Assembly (NCBI RefSeq): GCF_024323335.1
Contig: NC_066584.1
Location: forward strand, 423,379,319 to 423,443,318
Reading direction: 5' to 3'
Origin: Lathyrus oleraceus
Taxonomy: Eukaryota; Streptophyta; Magnoliopsida; Fabales; Fabaceae
DNA: 64,000 nt
Both the position numbers and the translations under genes were made by a program. Each line of letters begins with the position of its first letter. The stretch's first letter is position 1. The notes beneath the pieces are model-generated. The model worked only from the letters and a program-made list of their open reading frames with translations, was not told where the DNA came from and ran no database searches. This document shows positions 35,615 to 47,238 of the stretch, piece after piece.

Positions 35615-36800
35615 TGTTGAAAAGTATATTTTCGGCAAATATTTTTATATCGTATCCACAGAGATTGGTTGTTATTACCGCCGTTCTATAATCCAAATTG
35701 TTATAAGTTTAAAAAGTAACCAAGTTGTTTTGTTTGAAAAGTTATCTTTTGAGTAAAATGTCACTAAAACAATAAAATGGTTTTAATCAAATGTAAAAGG
35801 CTTGGCAAGATTGGAGTTCACTATTCCAATTGCTTATGATTCCTTATGACAACTATATAGATTTAAGATTATTGATGATGTTCAAGTATCCTCTCAATAT
35901 CATTTATGTCTAAGTGATATTGTGATAATCACTATATTAATCCTTAGACGATCTCTCCACTTAACTATCAATATAGCAATCTTTAATGGTTGATACAAAA
36001 GAAGAGTAGTGAATAAATCTATCTCTACAACTTATTCACTACTTGAAAACATATTTTCTGACAAGACTTAAATAATCTCTTTCAACAACTACTCAAATCT
36101 AATATTCAACTTAGGGCAAAAATATCATTCAATACATCAACAAACTTTTATCATATATAAGAGTCAAATGAAATACATAAACAAATAGGAATAGCTACTA
36201 CCTCCAATCTTGACAAAATGGGGTTTAGCTCCTCATCATCATTTTGGACAGCCAAAGGAAATGGAGAACAAAACTCTGTTTTTTTTACAAAATATCAAAC
36301 TATCAATAATATCCATCCACATTTTCCATTATGTTTTCTAAAAAGGGTTGACCTTTCCTAAATTGCTCCTTTTCATCTAAAGCTAAAAATCCCCCCTAAA
36401 ACAGACACAGAAATGGCAAAACACAGTTGGCCTTGAAAACAACACACTTGGCCAAAATAGCTTGCTGGATTCGCAAGATTCGCGGCGCGAAGGGAGTTCG
36501 CGGCGCGAACTGGAGCTACTTCAGCTTCCTCCAAATAGTCTTCCAAATGTAATTCTTCAAAATTAGGCTTCTAATTTGCATTCAACACTTCTTCAAATTA
36601 TGCTTATGCGTTCCAAAGCTTTCTTGTCCAAAAATTCTACAAAACTAACAAATATGTGAAATAACTACTCAAAACAACATAAATTAAACCTAATTGCATT
36701 TATACAAAATAGTGAGAATAAAAGTGTGTAATTTACATCAAAAATTGGTAAAAGGGACCAATAAAATTGTATAAAAAGTAGTACTAATTGGTCCCTAACA
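35615..36800 (-). mobile_element. Athila-type element, 3' LTR
   Basis: 1186 bp. The right edge reads TGTTAGGGACC on the minus strand. It contains two TTCGCGGCGCGAA-type palindromes at 36479-36510 where the partner LTR has one. Confidence 0.9.
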
Positions 36801-36814
36801 ACTCTCCCCAACTT
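36801..36814 (-). promoter_or_regulatory. Polypurine tract of the Athila element
   Basis: On the minus strand AAGTTGGGGAGAGT directly precedes the 3' LTR. The same 14 bases occur again at about 37492-37505. Confidence 0.75.
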
Positions 36815-38317
36815 AGCATTTTGTTTGTCCTTAAACAAAAGTTTCCACCATCACAACCAAAGCAATGACACAAAAGATTGAAACAAGAATTAACCAAGGA
36901 TATTCAAATGGTTCAAAAGTGTTTGACACTTTCTCAATCCACCTATCTCAATGCTAGACGAAACATGAACAAGAGCAATGGTTGAGTGCAAAAATCATAC
37001 CAAGGAATTCAAAGCCATGTATGTCAAAATTGAATCAAACTTACACACACATCATAATAATGATGAATAACATGAAGGGTTACTTTCACTCATCCAAGCA
37101 ATTAAATCAACAACAACTCAAATCATGCGGTCATCAAAACAAATACCAAATCATGTGAAAAATGAGAATCAAGAGGTCTTTCAAGGATTGTAATGTGGCT
37201 TGGGTTACAAGAAAGGATATGATTAAGAGAATTCAACAAAGTTGTCTATCCTAAGGGAGCATTTCCATATATTCAACTCTACACAATTTCCATTTCTTTG
37301 ATCCCCGTCTTTTTCTTTTCTTTTTCTTTTTACATCCATACAACCATGAGCATTTTCTTTGTTTTTTTTATATTTTCTTTTTCTTTGCTCTATGGTTTCA
37401 ATGGTGATTTCTTTTTCTTGTTTCTTTTCATATTTTCACCCTTTCATAAAAACTAATTTTTCCAAGTTTCTAATCAAATCTTTTTACTTTACTCTCCCCA
37501 ACTTTAGATTCCAAAACCAAATTTATTCAATAATGCTCCCTACTTAGACATAAGCAAAAGGCAAAATTTGCAAACAACTCGGTTTGAGGGTTCAATTGAC
37601 ACGAAAGAAATTAGGATTCATTTATTCACAAAATTTTCAATTAATTTTACACTTATCAATCAAATGAATCCTAAAGTAAGCTCAAAGGGGGTTAACTAAG
37701 GATCACTCCTCACAAGGTTAGTTGATTCAAACTTTTTGGTCAAGTGGTTTTTCTCATAACAAACAATGCCTCTATCATTTTCAAAATTTTCACACAAAAA
37801 TAGATTAATGCATGATTTAGCATGATAAGAATGAGTTGAAATAATGCTCGGTTTCCCGCATTTTAGTGTATAATGGAAAGCCTCCTCACAATTGGTTAAG
37901 TCCTATTTTGATTCAAAAATGACATGTATTTCAATGAATTTATGATATGGAATTTGCACACACCATCAAACTACTCATGTTAAGTCTAGAAAGCGATAAA
38001 GTGTATCTTGAAATGCCGACACTAATTCTTATCATCACCACTCGCAGTGTCCTATGCTTCTTTCTTTGCGAACATTTCTTGGTTGCTTTAAGCTTGACTT
38101 AAGAGTAAGAACAAATAAACAAAAAATTTGTTGGTGAACCAAATTGATTGTAACACACTTAAATCTTAAATAGTATTCATGCAATTATCAAAACAACTAA
38201 CAAACCAAAGTTATGGTGAACTAGAGCCACCCAAAAGTACAATCAAAATTTTACAAAAGCAAAAATAATACAAAGAAAACTCAAAATAAAAACAAACTCC
38301 TCAAATTCACAAACTCC
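36815..38317 (-). other. Athila 3' untranslated region
   Basis: 1.5 kb between the polypurine tract and the 3' ORF. It is T-rich around 37300-37450 and holds a second polypurine-tract-like copy at about 37492-37505. No ORF supported. Confidence 0.6.
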
Positions 38318-39502
38318 TCAATCTTCCTCCTCTTGGCCATCACCAACAGATCCAAGCACGTCCTCCATCTCATCGTCACGGGTTGCACCACCTCCTGCAC
38401 CCCCTATAAAAGCTGGTCTGCCCTCAGGCCAATTAGCATAAGCAACATATTCCACTTGGGAAGGAAATGTGCGGGCTTCAGGTGCAAGGAAAGTGTTCTG
38501 AAATTGTTGCTGCATAGCATCAAAGATAAATGATTGAGACCTCCTAGAGGCCTCAAAGCTCTCACAGCAACAATTAGCAAACGCCATCTGATCGAATGCT
38601 GGAGTAGTGTGGGGTCGGGGTCTAGAGGGCGAAGTCCCAGCTCCTTCGGCTCTGTCCATCTGGCTCTGGCAGAACCTATTCAGATAAGCATCATTAATAA
38701 CACTAGTAATAGAGAAATGTACTTCATCCGGAATGGAAACATTTGCCCGTCGGCAAAGTCCCATAATCAGCCCCGGGTATGCAAGAACACCTGCTTTACC
38801 ACCAAATTTTGTTCCGCTTATAGCCATCTTGCACATTTCTCCCGCAATGATTGATGCTACATCAACAGATTTGCCGATCATGATGTAATATAGTAGACAC
38901 CCTACATCCAAAGGGATAGTGGTGTTGTGGCTCCTTGGCCGGATATTGTTCAACAACAGCACCAAAAATGCCCTTGCTTCCAGATTTAGATTTTCTCTTT
39001 TCCATGACTTTGGGAATCCTTGATCATTTAAGTCAAATGTCTTTCCTTTAAGGCATAAGGTAGCGCTCACCGCTGGAAGATCCCAAACGTTGGCTAATTC
39101 CTGGGTACGATACTCGCACCGCTCATTCTCTCCCAAGGTGAGAGGATTACCAAGATATGTGTTAATTGCATCTTTGCCGAAAGAAATAATCTTGCCTCTT
39201 ACTCTTGTTTGGTAATTGAAAGCTACTCCCTCTTCAAGATGCATATCATTGGCATAAAACTCTCGTACAATATCATAATTGATTGCTGACTCTGGTTCAC
39301 AAAGTTTGGTCCACCTTCTTTTCTCAAAATTTGATACCAAATTCCGATAAGTCCCACCCAGTGATAAACGGATGAACCTTTCCGGTTGGATGGTTCTCTT
39401 GATTAATTGTTCAAATCGTTCTTCAGGTTCGTCACTTGTGAACCGTCTCAATGAACGAGAAGGACCGGAAGTCGTGGTTTTTGTTCTCTTAGACATCTGC
39501 AA
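38318..39502 (-). CDS. Athila 3' ORF (putative plant transposon protein, env-like position)
   Basis: An uninterrupted 394-codon frame downstream of integrase. It begins MQMSKRTKTTT and has the blocks FEKRRWTKLCEPESAINYDI, VREFYANDMHLEEG, GKIISFGKDAINTYLG and VGCLLYYIMIGKSVDVAS, which match the 'putative plant transposon protein' domain often found in the third ORF of Athila elements. The C-terminus is acidic (DDEMEDVLGSVGDGQEEED). Athila elements are known for an extra, env-positioned ORF; I see no signal peptide and no clear membrane segment, so an envelope role is not supported by the sequence. Its function is unknown. It is intact while gag-pol is broken. A second in-frame Met (residue 3) is an alternative start. 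Confidence 0.8.
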   Translation of the reverse strand: MQMSKRTKTTTSGPSRSLRRFTSDEPEERFEQLIKRTIQPERFIRLSLGGTYRNLVSNFEKRRWTKLCEPESAINYDIVREFYANDMHLEEGVAFNYQTRVRGKIISFGKDAINTYLGNPLTLGENERCEYRTQELANVWDLPAVSATLCLKGKTFDLNDQGFPKSWKRENLNLEARAFLVLLLNNIRPRSHNTTIPLDVGCLLYYIMIGKSVDVASIIAGEMCKMAISGTKFGGKAGVLAYPGLIMGLCRRANVSIPDEVHFSITSVINDAYLNRFCQSQMDRAEGAGTSPSRPRPHTTPAFDQMAFANCCCESFEASRRSQSFIFDAMQQQFQNTFLAPEARTFPSQVEYVAYANWPEGRPAFIGGAGGGATRDDEMEDVLGSVGDGQEEED

Positions 39503-40249
39503 TAAACATCAGAACAACCACACAACCAAACATGAAGGGAGTTAGCAATCAACAGCATAAAACATGAGACTGGAATTTCCCAGTTCGCGGCGCGAACCTT
39601 GCGAACCAGGAAAATTCCAGGAGCCTTCTAGGGTTCCTAAGGTTTGCACTACCAACAGACATAATCATAATATTTATCCCCATCCTAGTCTGAATCCACA
39701 TTAGACATGCAAGGTTATTTCAAGTGTCAAATTTCAATTTTTGCAAAACCCTATTCATACCTAAGTGAGAACCCAAAAGGAATGGGAAAAGAAAATGAAA
39801 AGAACAAACATACCTTGTTGAAGAGCACTTGATTCTTTGTTAACAATTGGGATTTGGGAAATGGAAAGGGAATTTTTTTTGTTTTGGAAGTTTTGGAAGT
39901 GGGAGTGGAAAAGAGTTGTTGTTTTGAAGATAAAAGAGAGTGGACAGAAAACTAACTTAAACAGAATTTAAGTGGATCTGCCACGCACCGTTCGCTGGGC
40001 GAACTTTGTTCGCGGCGCGAACTGAAGCTTTCCATTCAGTTCGCGGGGCGAAAGATGATCGCGGGGCGAACTGAAGGAATTTCTAAAAAAATTAATTTGC
40101 AGTGGATAGAACCCAAGTTTCACAAAAATTAACACAACATAATATCATAACAGCAGAATTGAGAAAATATAAAATGCAGACTTACAACATTGGGTTGCCT
40201 CCCAACAAGCGCTTTGTTTAACGTCGTTTTGAGCTCGACGGTTCAATGA
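39503..40249 (-). other. Spacer between integrase and the 3' ORF
   Basis: Non-coding. It holds several TTCGC...GCGAA palindromes (39583-39600; 39990-40075), the densest cluster inside the Athila element. Confidence 0.6.
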
Positions 40250-41686
40250 TTAGCTCGATCTAGCTAGGGAGATAACACAAACATCTCGATTCACTTCGCC
40301 ACTATGGTAGACTTTGAGTCTTTGTCCATTTACAGTCCAGCTCTCCTGTGACTTTGGATCCTCGACCACAATGGCCCCATAGTTGCGCACTTCCTTGACA
40401 ACAAACAGTCCTGACCACTTTGACTTCAGCTTACCAGGGAATAACTTCAACCTTGAGTTGAAAAGCAATACCATTTATCCAACTTGAAACTCTTTATAAC
40501 GGACCTTTCCATCATGATATGCTTTTACCTTTTCCTTGTAAAGTTTATTCGAATGGTAAGCGTTGTTCCTTGATTCCTCCAATTCATGGAGTTGTCCTTT
40601 TCTTGTTTCTCCAGTTAAAGTGGAGTCGTAGTTCAAGAATTTGAGAGCCCATAATGCTCTATGCTCCATTTCCACCGGAAAATGACAAGTCTTCCCATAC
40701 ACCATTTGGAATGGAGTTAGTCCAATAGGTGCTTTGTAGGCGGTACGATACGCCCACAAAGCTTCATCCAGTTTTAAAGACCAAACTTTTCTTGAATTCG
40801 AGACTGTTTTCTCAAGGATCCGCTTGACTTCCCGGTTAGAAACCTCTGTTTGACCATTCGCTTGTGGTGGGTAGGTAGTGGTCTCCTTGTGCTTTACACC
40901 ATAATGTTGCAAAACTTTTTCTAGAGGTGTATTGCAAAAGTGTGATCCTTCATCACTTATCAACACCCTAGGCACACCAAAACGTGAAAATATGTTTTTC
41001 TTTAAAAATTTAATCACTGTTTTGGCATCGGCCTTAGGTGAAGCATTTGCTTCCACCCACTTCGAAACATAGTCAACGGCCACTAGTATATACTCATTTG
41101 AGAAAGAAGAGGGGAATGGGCCAATGAAATCAATACCCCAACAATCAAAAACTTCTACTTCTAGCATGTTGGTTAGAGGCATTTCGTCCCGTTTGCCTAT
41201 TCCTCCACTCCGTTGGCATGTATCACAACTCTTCGCGTGTTCATATGCATCTTTAAATAAAGATGGCCAATAAAAGCCCGATTGGAGCACTTTAGTGGCT
41301 ATTCTCAAACCGCTATAGTGACCTCCATACGAAGAGTTGTGACAATGCCAAAGGATGTCTCTTGACTCCTCAATTGTTACACACCTTCTCAAAATATTGT
41401 CTACACCCACTTTAAACAAATATGGATCATCCCACACATAATATTTTGCATCCGCCAAGAATTTTCTTCTTTGATTACTAGTGAGGTCTTCCGGTGTTAA
41501 ACCGGTTGCCTTGTAATTAGCAAAATTGGCAAACCAAGGCCTCACTTGAATCGCATACAATTTTTCATCCGAAAATTCTTCTCTTACTTCCTCTTCTTTG
41601 TTTGTAATGTCCATATTGACCAAACGAGACAAATGATCCACCACCAAGTTTTCGGAACCTTTTTTTATCCCGGATTTCCAAATCAA
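40250..41686 (-). pseudogene. Athila pol, integrase and C-terminal end
   Basis: The frame 41686-40475 carries the HHCC zinc finger (WHCHNSSYGGHYSG ... CDTCQRSG) and a full DD35E catalytic core: D186 in WGIDFIGPF, D245 in LISDEGSHF and E281 in GQTEVSN, with 35 residues between the last two, then the VYGKTCHFPVE block. A TAA at 40475-40477 is followed directly by ATG and another 74 codons (to 40250) that read as the normal C-terminal extension (KLKSKWSGLFVV). Integrase inserts element DNA into the host genome. The upstream join to RNase H is broken by a frameshift at 41660-41666. Confidence 0.85.
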
Positions 41687-43922
41687 ACTCTTGCAATAAG
41701 AGAATCCAACGAATTAGTCTTTGTTTAGAATCCGGCTTGGTTAGCAAATATTTGATAGCCGAATGGTCAGTGTAGACTACAACTTTTGACCCGATCAAGT
41801 AAGCTCTAAACTTTTCCAATGCGTACACTATATCTAGTAACTCTTTTTCAGTTGTCGCATAATTGACTTGTGCCTCATTTAACACTTTACTAGCATAGTG
41901 GATAGCATGAAAAACTTTATCTCTTATTTGACCCAACACCGCACCAACCGCATAATCGCTTGCGTCACACATAAGTTCAAAATCAAGTTTCCAATTTGGT
42001 GCCACGATTATGGGTGCGGTGACTAACTTTTCTTTTAAATCAAGGAAAGCTTTAAGACACGACTCATCGAGAAGAAAGTGCATACCTTTGTTGAGCAAGT
42101 TACTCAATGGCTTTGCTATCTTTGAAAAATCTTTGATGAATCTCCGGTAGAAACCGGCATGTCCGAGAAAGCTCCTTATTCCTTTTATATTTGTTGGAGG
42201 TGGTAATTTCTCAATGACTTCCACCTTAGCTTTGTCAACTTCTAATCCTTCGGAGGAGATCTTGTGACCGAGTACAACACCTTCGGTGACCATAAAGTTG
42301 CATTTTTCCCAATTGAGCACTAAGTTGGTCTCCACGCATCTTCCCAAAACCACATCAAGATGTTTTAAGCACAAATCAAAAGATGATCCATAAATGGAGA
42401 AATCATCCATGAACACCTCAATGCATTCTTCTATTAAGTCCGAGAATATCGCTTGCATACACCGTTGAAATATTGCCGGTGCATTACATAACCCAAAAGG
42501 AATTCTTCGATAAGCAAAGATGCCAAAAGGACATGTAAAAGCCGTCTTCTCATGATCCGCCGGATTGACCGAAATTTGGTTGTACCCCGAATACCCGTCC
42601 AAGAAACAATAGAAATTTTTACCGGCTAACCTTTCCAACATTTGGTCCATGAACGGTAGTGGGAAGTGATCTTTCCTTGTAGCTTGGTTTAGCCTTCTAT
42701 AGTCAATACACATCCTCCACCCGGTTACCGTTCTTCTTGGAATCAACTCATTTTTATCATTTTTGATAACCGTCATGCCACCTTTCTTGGGAACTACTTG
42801 TACCAGACTCACCCATTCACTATCAGAGATAGGATAAATCATTCCGGCTTCCAAGAGTTTGACAACTTCTTTCCGAACTACTTCTTTCATTGATGGATTT
42901 AGACGCCTTTGAGGTTGTGCAATGGGTTTAAAATTTTCTTCCATCATGATCTTATGCATACAATAGGCCGGACTAATACCCTTCAAGCCGGATAACACCC
43001 ACCCTATTGCACCTTCATTCTTTTTCAGCACTTGTATCAATTTGTATTCCTCTTTTATGGACAAGGTGTTGCTAATGATCACCGGTTTAGTACACTCGTC
43101 ACCAAGGAACACATACTTCAAGTGTGAAGGTAGCATTTTCAACTCTAGTTTTGGTTCTTCCATTTTCTTTGTCGCATCCAAGTCTTCATTTGTTTCTTCA
43201 TGATAAGCAAGCTCCCCACAAGACTCTAATTCATGCAACATTGCTTCAATCTCTTTTTCTTCATTTTCGGTCCACACATTGTAGGCTCCGATAAGAGATC
43301 TTTCTAGAGGATTAGAAATATGAACTTGATTTGCGACCTCCACTACTTCCTCTTTGATTGCATCGATTCGGAAAGAATCATGCTTGTCATTTGGATGCTT
43401 CATGGCTTCAAAAAGATTAAAGGTCACCTCTTCATCTTGCACTTTCACCTTCATTAGTCCATCATCAATATCAATCATCATCCGGGTTGTTTTCATGAAT
43501 GACCTTCCAAGAATTAGAGGAACATCACGATCCTCATCCATCTCTACTATCACGAAATCCACCGAAAACAAGAATTTGTCTACCTTCACTAGCATGTCTT
43601 GAGCAATTCCATATGGTGAAGTAGTAGATTTGTCGGCTAGTTGTAAAGTCATCCTTGTAGATTTGATCTCAACATTTCCCAATCTTTTAACAATGGATAG
43701 GGGGATTAAATTGATGCTAGATCCCAAGTCAATCAAACCATTACCAATGTAGGTGCTTCCAATGGTTACCGGTAAAACGACTCGGCCTGGATCGGATTCC
43801 TTCCTTGGGAGAGTCTTTTGAATGATGGCACTACAACGTGCATCAAGCAAGATGGTTCCGTCTTCCACATGTCTCCTTTTCTTTGTAAGAATATCCTTCA
43901 TGAACTTTGCATACCGTGGCAT
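41565..43922 (-). pseudogene. Athila pol, protease-reverse transcriptase-RNase H
   Basis: The 785-codon frame contains an aspartic protease (LIDLGSSINLIP, catalytic D65), RT (RRLNPSMKEVV, YRRLNQATRKDHFPLPF, FLDGYSGYNQI and the catalytic FMDDFSIYG at 504-512) and RNase H (MCDASDYAVGAVLG with D653; YTDHSAIKYLL). The last 35 or so residues are out of frame: a run of 7 T on the plus strand (41660-41666) shifts the frame, and the proper continuation is the overlapping integrase frame. A TAA at 43923-43925 lies directly before its first ATG, between gag and protease. It would copy element RNA to DNA; this copy is disrupted. Confidence 0.88.
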
Positions 43923-45716
43923 TTACTCTAATGCGTCGGCAAATGGAATATTGATTTGAAGTTGTTTGAATATGTCCATGAACCGTGCATAATGTCTAGC
44001 ATTGTCCTTCTTCGATGGTGCATGCGGATAAGGTAGATGTTGGGTTGGAATGACACTCACACTTTTTTCTCCTTTCTTCTTCTTTCTTGGTTCGACATCC
44101 TTTTTCACTTCCACTTCAATCTGCTGCTCTGTTGGCAATTCCTGCTCTTTTCATGGCGCGAAGGGGGATCGCGGCGCGAACTGAAGAGTTCCTGCCACTT
44201 TCTCCTTTCCACAAACCATATCCTCTTTTTCCAGCACACCATCCATATCATTCTCTACTGTAATTTCCTCACTTTTTCCACTTGTCAACTCTTTACCGCT
44301 CCTCGTGACAATTGCTTTACAATGCTCCTTTAGATTGGTTTGAGTGTTAGCGGAAAAGGAAGATCCTGCATTTTGTTCCGACAATTGCTTCGCAAGTTGG
44401 CCTACTTGATTTTCCAGATTCTTAATTGTTGCCTCGTTACTCTTCTGGTTTGCCATGGAAGCTTGCATGAATTGTTGAAGAGTGTCCTCTAGCTTTGAAT
44501 TTCCTCCTTGCGATTGTTGTCCTTGAGAGTTTGGGTGTTGATAAGGACTTTGTTGCTGAAAATTTTGGTTGTTGAACCTTGATGGTTGATAACCTTGATT
44601 GTTTCTTGGATATGAGTTGTTGGGAGGAGGTTGTCTTTGATAGCCTTGATTTTGATTGTTCACATAGCTCACTTCTTCTAGTGGAGGGCAAAAACTAGTA
44701 GGATGATCTCCTTGACATAATTCGCAACATGCTACTTGATGTCGAGCTTGAGACCCTTGAATTTCCTTCATTTGTTGTGGAAGCTTGGCCATTTGTTGAG
44801 TAAGCAACTCCACTTGTTGAGAAAGTAGCTTGTTTTGAGCAAGGATGACATCATTGGTATTTAACTCAAGAACTCCCGGTTTACGTTGTGAAGGGTTACA
44901 GTCATGTTGACTTTGATGATCATTGAGTGTCATCCGGTCAATAATGACTTTAGCTTCTTCCGCATTCTTTGACATAAGAGAGCCACCCACGGTAGCATCC
45001 AAAAGTGTCTTGTGAGTTGATTGGATCCCATTTAGAAAAATATGGATTTGAGTGAGCTCATCAAAACCATGACCCTTGCATTTCCTCAACATTGACTTGA
45101 ATCTTTCCCAAGCCTCATTTAGAGACTCGTTGCTTCCTTGAGTGAATACCGCAATAGCCGTTTTGGCTTCCATGAATCGGGATTGAGGGAAATATCTTTC
45201 TAAGAACTTTTCTTCTAGCAAATTCCAATCCGTCATCACTCTTGGTGCTTGATCAAGGTACCACTCTTTTGCCTTTCCCACTAAGGAGTGTGGGAACATT
45301 CTCTTGAATAATGCTTCTTCACCCGTTTCATCAATTCCCGTAGAACCCGCAATCTCATAGAATTTGATGAGATGGGTATACGGATCTTCATGGTCCATTC
45401 CGGTGAATGGATTTGCATAGAGAAGTTGGAGGATTCCGGTCTTCATCTCCGTATTCCTTCCTCCACGAGCAAATTGAGCATTCCTTCTTGGACTATTAGC
45501 GGACATTTAGGTAGGAGTATCATCCGCCATGTTTCCTTCACAAGCCTCTACAACCACTTCTTCAATTTGAACAAGTGTGGAAGTAGATGCTTCTTCTCTC
45601 CGGTTCCTCTCTTCGGCTAGTTTCCTTCTTCTTCGTGTTTTGCTATTGAGCTTTCGAAGTGTTGTTTCAATTTCGGGATCGAATTGAAATTGCTCCTCCG
45701 TAGCTTTTCCTCGCAT
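43923..45716 (-). pseudogene. Athila gag
   Basis: One frame split by stops. It starts at 45716 (MRGKATEEQFQFDP), meets TAA at 45507-45509 followed at once by ATG, and runs 45506-44151 with the gag core (YTHLIKFYEIAGSTGIDETG, FLERYFPQSRFMEAKTAI, WERFKSMLRKCKGHGF). A Gln/Asn-rich stretch follows, with a possible zinc-binding CCELCQGDHPTSFC. A TGA at 44151-44153 ends that piece, then the frame continues to 43923-43925. Just before the TGA, FAPRSPFAP is coded by TTCGCGGCGCGAA-like palindromes (44154-44182), showing that the motif has invaded coding sequence. Gag forms the particle. Confidence 0.85.
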
Positions 45717-45823
45717 GCACTAGAATCTACAAAACTAACAAACCAAGTGAAACACAAGAGTGATAGTAAGTACAAAACTTAAAACAATGAATTATTGCAA
45801 TGCTTGTAATACCGAACATCAAT

Positions 45824-45841
45824 CCCCGACAACGACGCCAA
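45824..45841 (-). promoter_or_regulatory. Primer-binding site of the Athila element
   Basis: On the minus strand TGGCGTCGTTGTCGGGGA lies just downstream of the 5' LTR. It resembles the tRNA-Asp-type primer site of Athila elements. The LTR end next to it is altered (AAAA in place of ACA compared with the other LTR). Confidence 0.8.
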
Positions 45842-45843
45842 TT

Positions 45844-47031
45844 TTTTGAAAAGTATATTTTCGGCAAATATTTATATATCGTATCCACAGAGATTGGTTG
45901 TTATTACCGCCGTTCTATAATCCAAATTGTTATAAGTTTAAAAAGTAACCAAGTTGTTTTGTTTGAAAAGTTATCTTTTGAGTAAAATGTCACTAAAACA
46001 ATAAAATGGTTTTAATCAAATGTAAAAGGCTTGGCAAGATTGGAGTTCACTATTCCAATTGCTTATGATTCCTTATGACAACTATATAGATTTAAGATTA
46101 TTGATGATGTTCAAGTATCCTCTCAATATCATTTATGTCTAAGTGATATTGTGATAATCACTATATTAATCCTTAGACGATCTCTCCACCTAACTATTAA
46201 TATAGCAATCTTTAATGGTTGATACAAAAGAAGAGTAGTGAATAAATCTATCTCTACAACTTATTCACTACTTGAAAACATATTTTCTGTCAAGACTTAA
46301 ATAATCTCTTTCAACAACTACTCAAATCTAATATTCAACTTAGGGCAAAAATATCATTCAATACATCAACAATTTTTTATCATATATAAGAGTCAAATGA
46401 AATACATAAACAAATAGGAATAGCTACTACCTCCAATCTTGACAAAATGGGGTTTAGCTCTTCATCATCATTTTGGACAGCCAAAGGAAATGGAGAACAA
46501 AACTCTATTTTTTTTTTACAAAATATCAAACTATCAATAATATCCATCCATATTTTCCATTATGTTTTCTAAAAAGGGTTGACCTTTCCTAAATTGCTCC
46601 TTTTCATCTAAAGCTAAAAAGCCCCCCTAAAACAGACACAGAAATGGCAAAACACAGTTGGCCTTGAAAACAGCACACTTGGCCAAAACAGCTTGCTGGA
46701 TTCGCAAGGTTCGCGGCGCGAACTGAAGCTACTTCAGCTTCCTTGCCTTGCAAGCTTCCTCCAAATAGTCTTCCAAATGTAATTCTTTAAAATTAGGCTT
46801 CCAATTTGCATTCAACACTTCTTCCAAATTATGCTTATGCATTCCAAAGCTTTCTTGTCCAAAAATTCTACAAAACTAACAAATATGTGAAATAACTACT
46901 CAAAACAACATAAATTAAACCTAATTGCATTTATAGGAAATAGTGAGAATAAAAGTGTGTAATTTACATCAAAAATTGGTAAAAGGGACCAATAAAATTG
47001 TATAAAAAGTAGTACTAATTGGTCCCTAACA
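45844..47031 (-). mobile_element. Athila-type element, 5' LTR
   Basis: 1188 bp, partner of 35615-36800. It contains a single TTCGCGGCGCGAAC palindrome (about 46702-46716) and an extra CTTGCCTTGCAAG stretch nearby. Confidence 0.9.
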
Positions 47032-47036
47032 GACAC

Positions 47037-47238
47037 CCACATTATCAAAAGGAAGATCATACATTAGGTTAGTCACCATAGTAAAACCTGACGGGGGATT
47101 GACATTCTCCGCAGAAGCATGCTGAATATTGGTCTTTAACATGATTAGTGCAGCTTCCAACGTCTAGTCTAGATGGCCTTTTAATTTATATATGGTCCCT
47201 ATTGTTTCTACTTGATCTTGCTTCAAATGCTCTATCAT
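47037..47238 (-). pseudogene. Ogre-type gag, N-terminal part
   Basis: The minus-strand frame starts at an ATG at 47238 (MIEHLKQDQVETIGTIYKLK), meets one in-frame TAG, and continues to AENVNPPSGFTMVTNLMYD and on to the target duplication. The same frame resumes at 35609 across the Athila insertion. The N-terminus looks like a short amphipathic/coiled-coil segment, as in other Tat gags. Confidence 0.7.

Larger units (their letters stand above)
35615..47031 (-). mobile_element. Athila-type Ty3 retrotransposon, full length
   Basis: 11.4 kb with LTRs of 1186 and 1188 bp, ends TGTT...AACA, a perfect 5-bp target duplication, a primer site resembling Athila's tRNA-Asp type, gag, protease-RT-RNase H, integrase and a 3' ORF. 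By eye the LTRs differ at roughly 20 positions plus a few indels (about 2%), so insertion was recent compared with the Ogre host. The gag-pol frame has four in-frame stops and a single-base frameshift, so this copy is probably not autonomous now. Confidence 0.9.

Noticed and set aside
38318..39502. Retroviral-type envelope
   Set aside because: Position is env-like but no signal peptide, furin-type site or membrane anchor is visible; the domain resembles a plant transposon protein.
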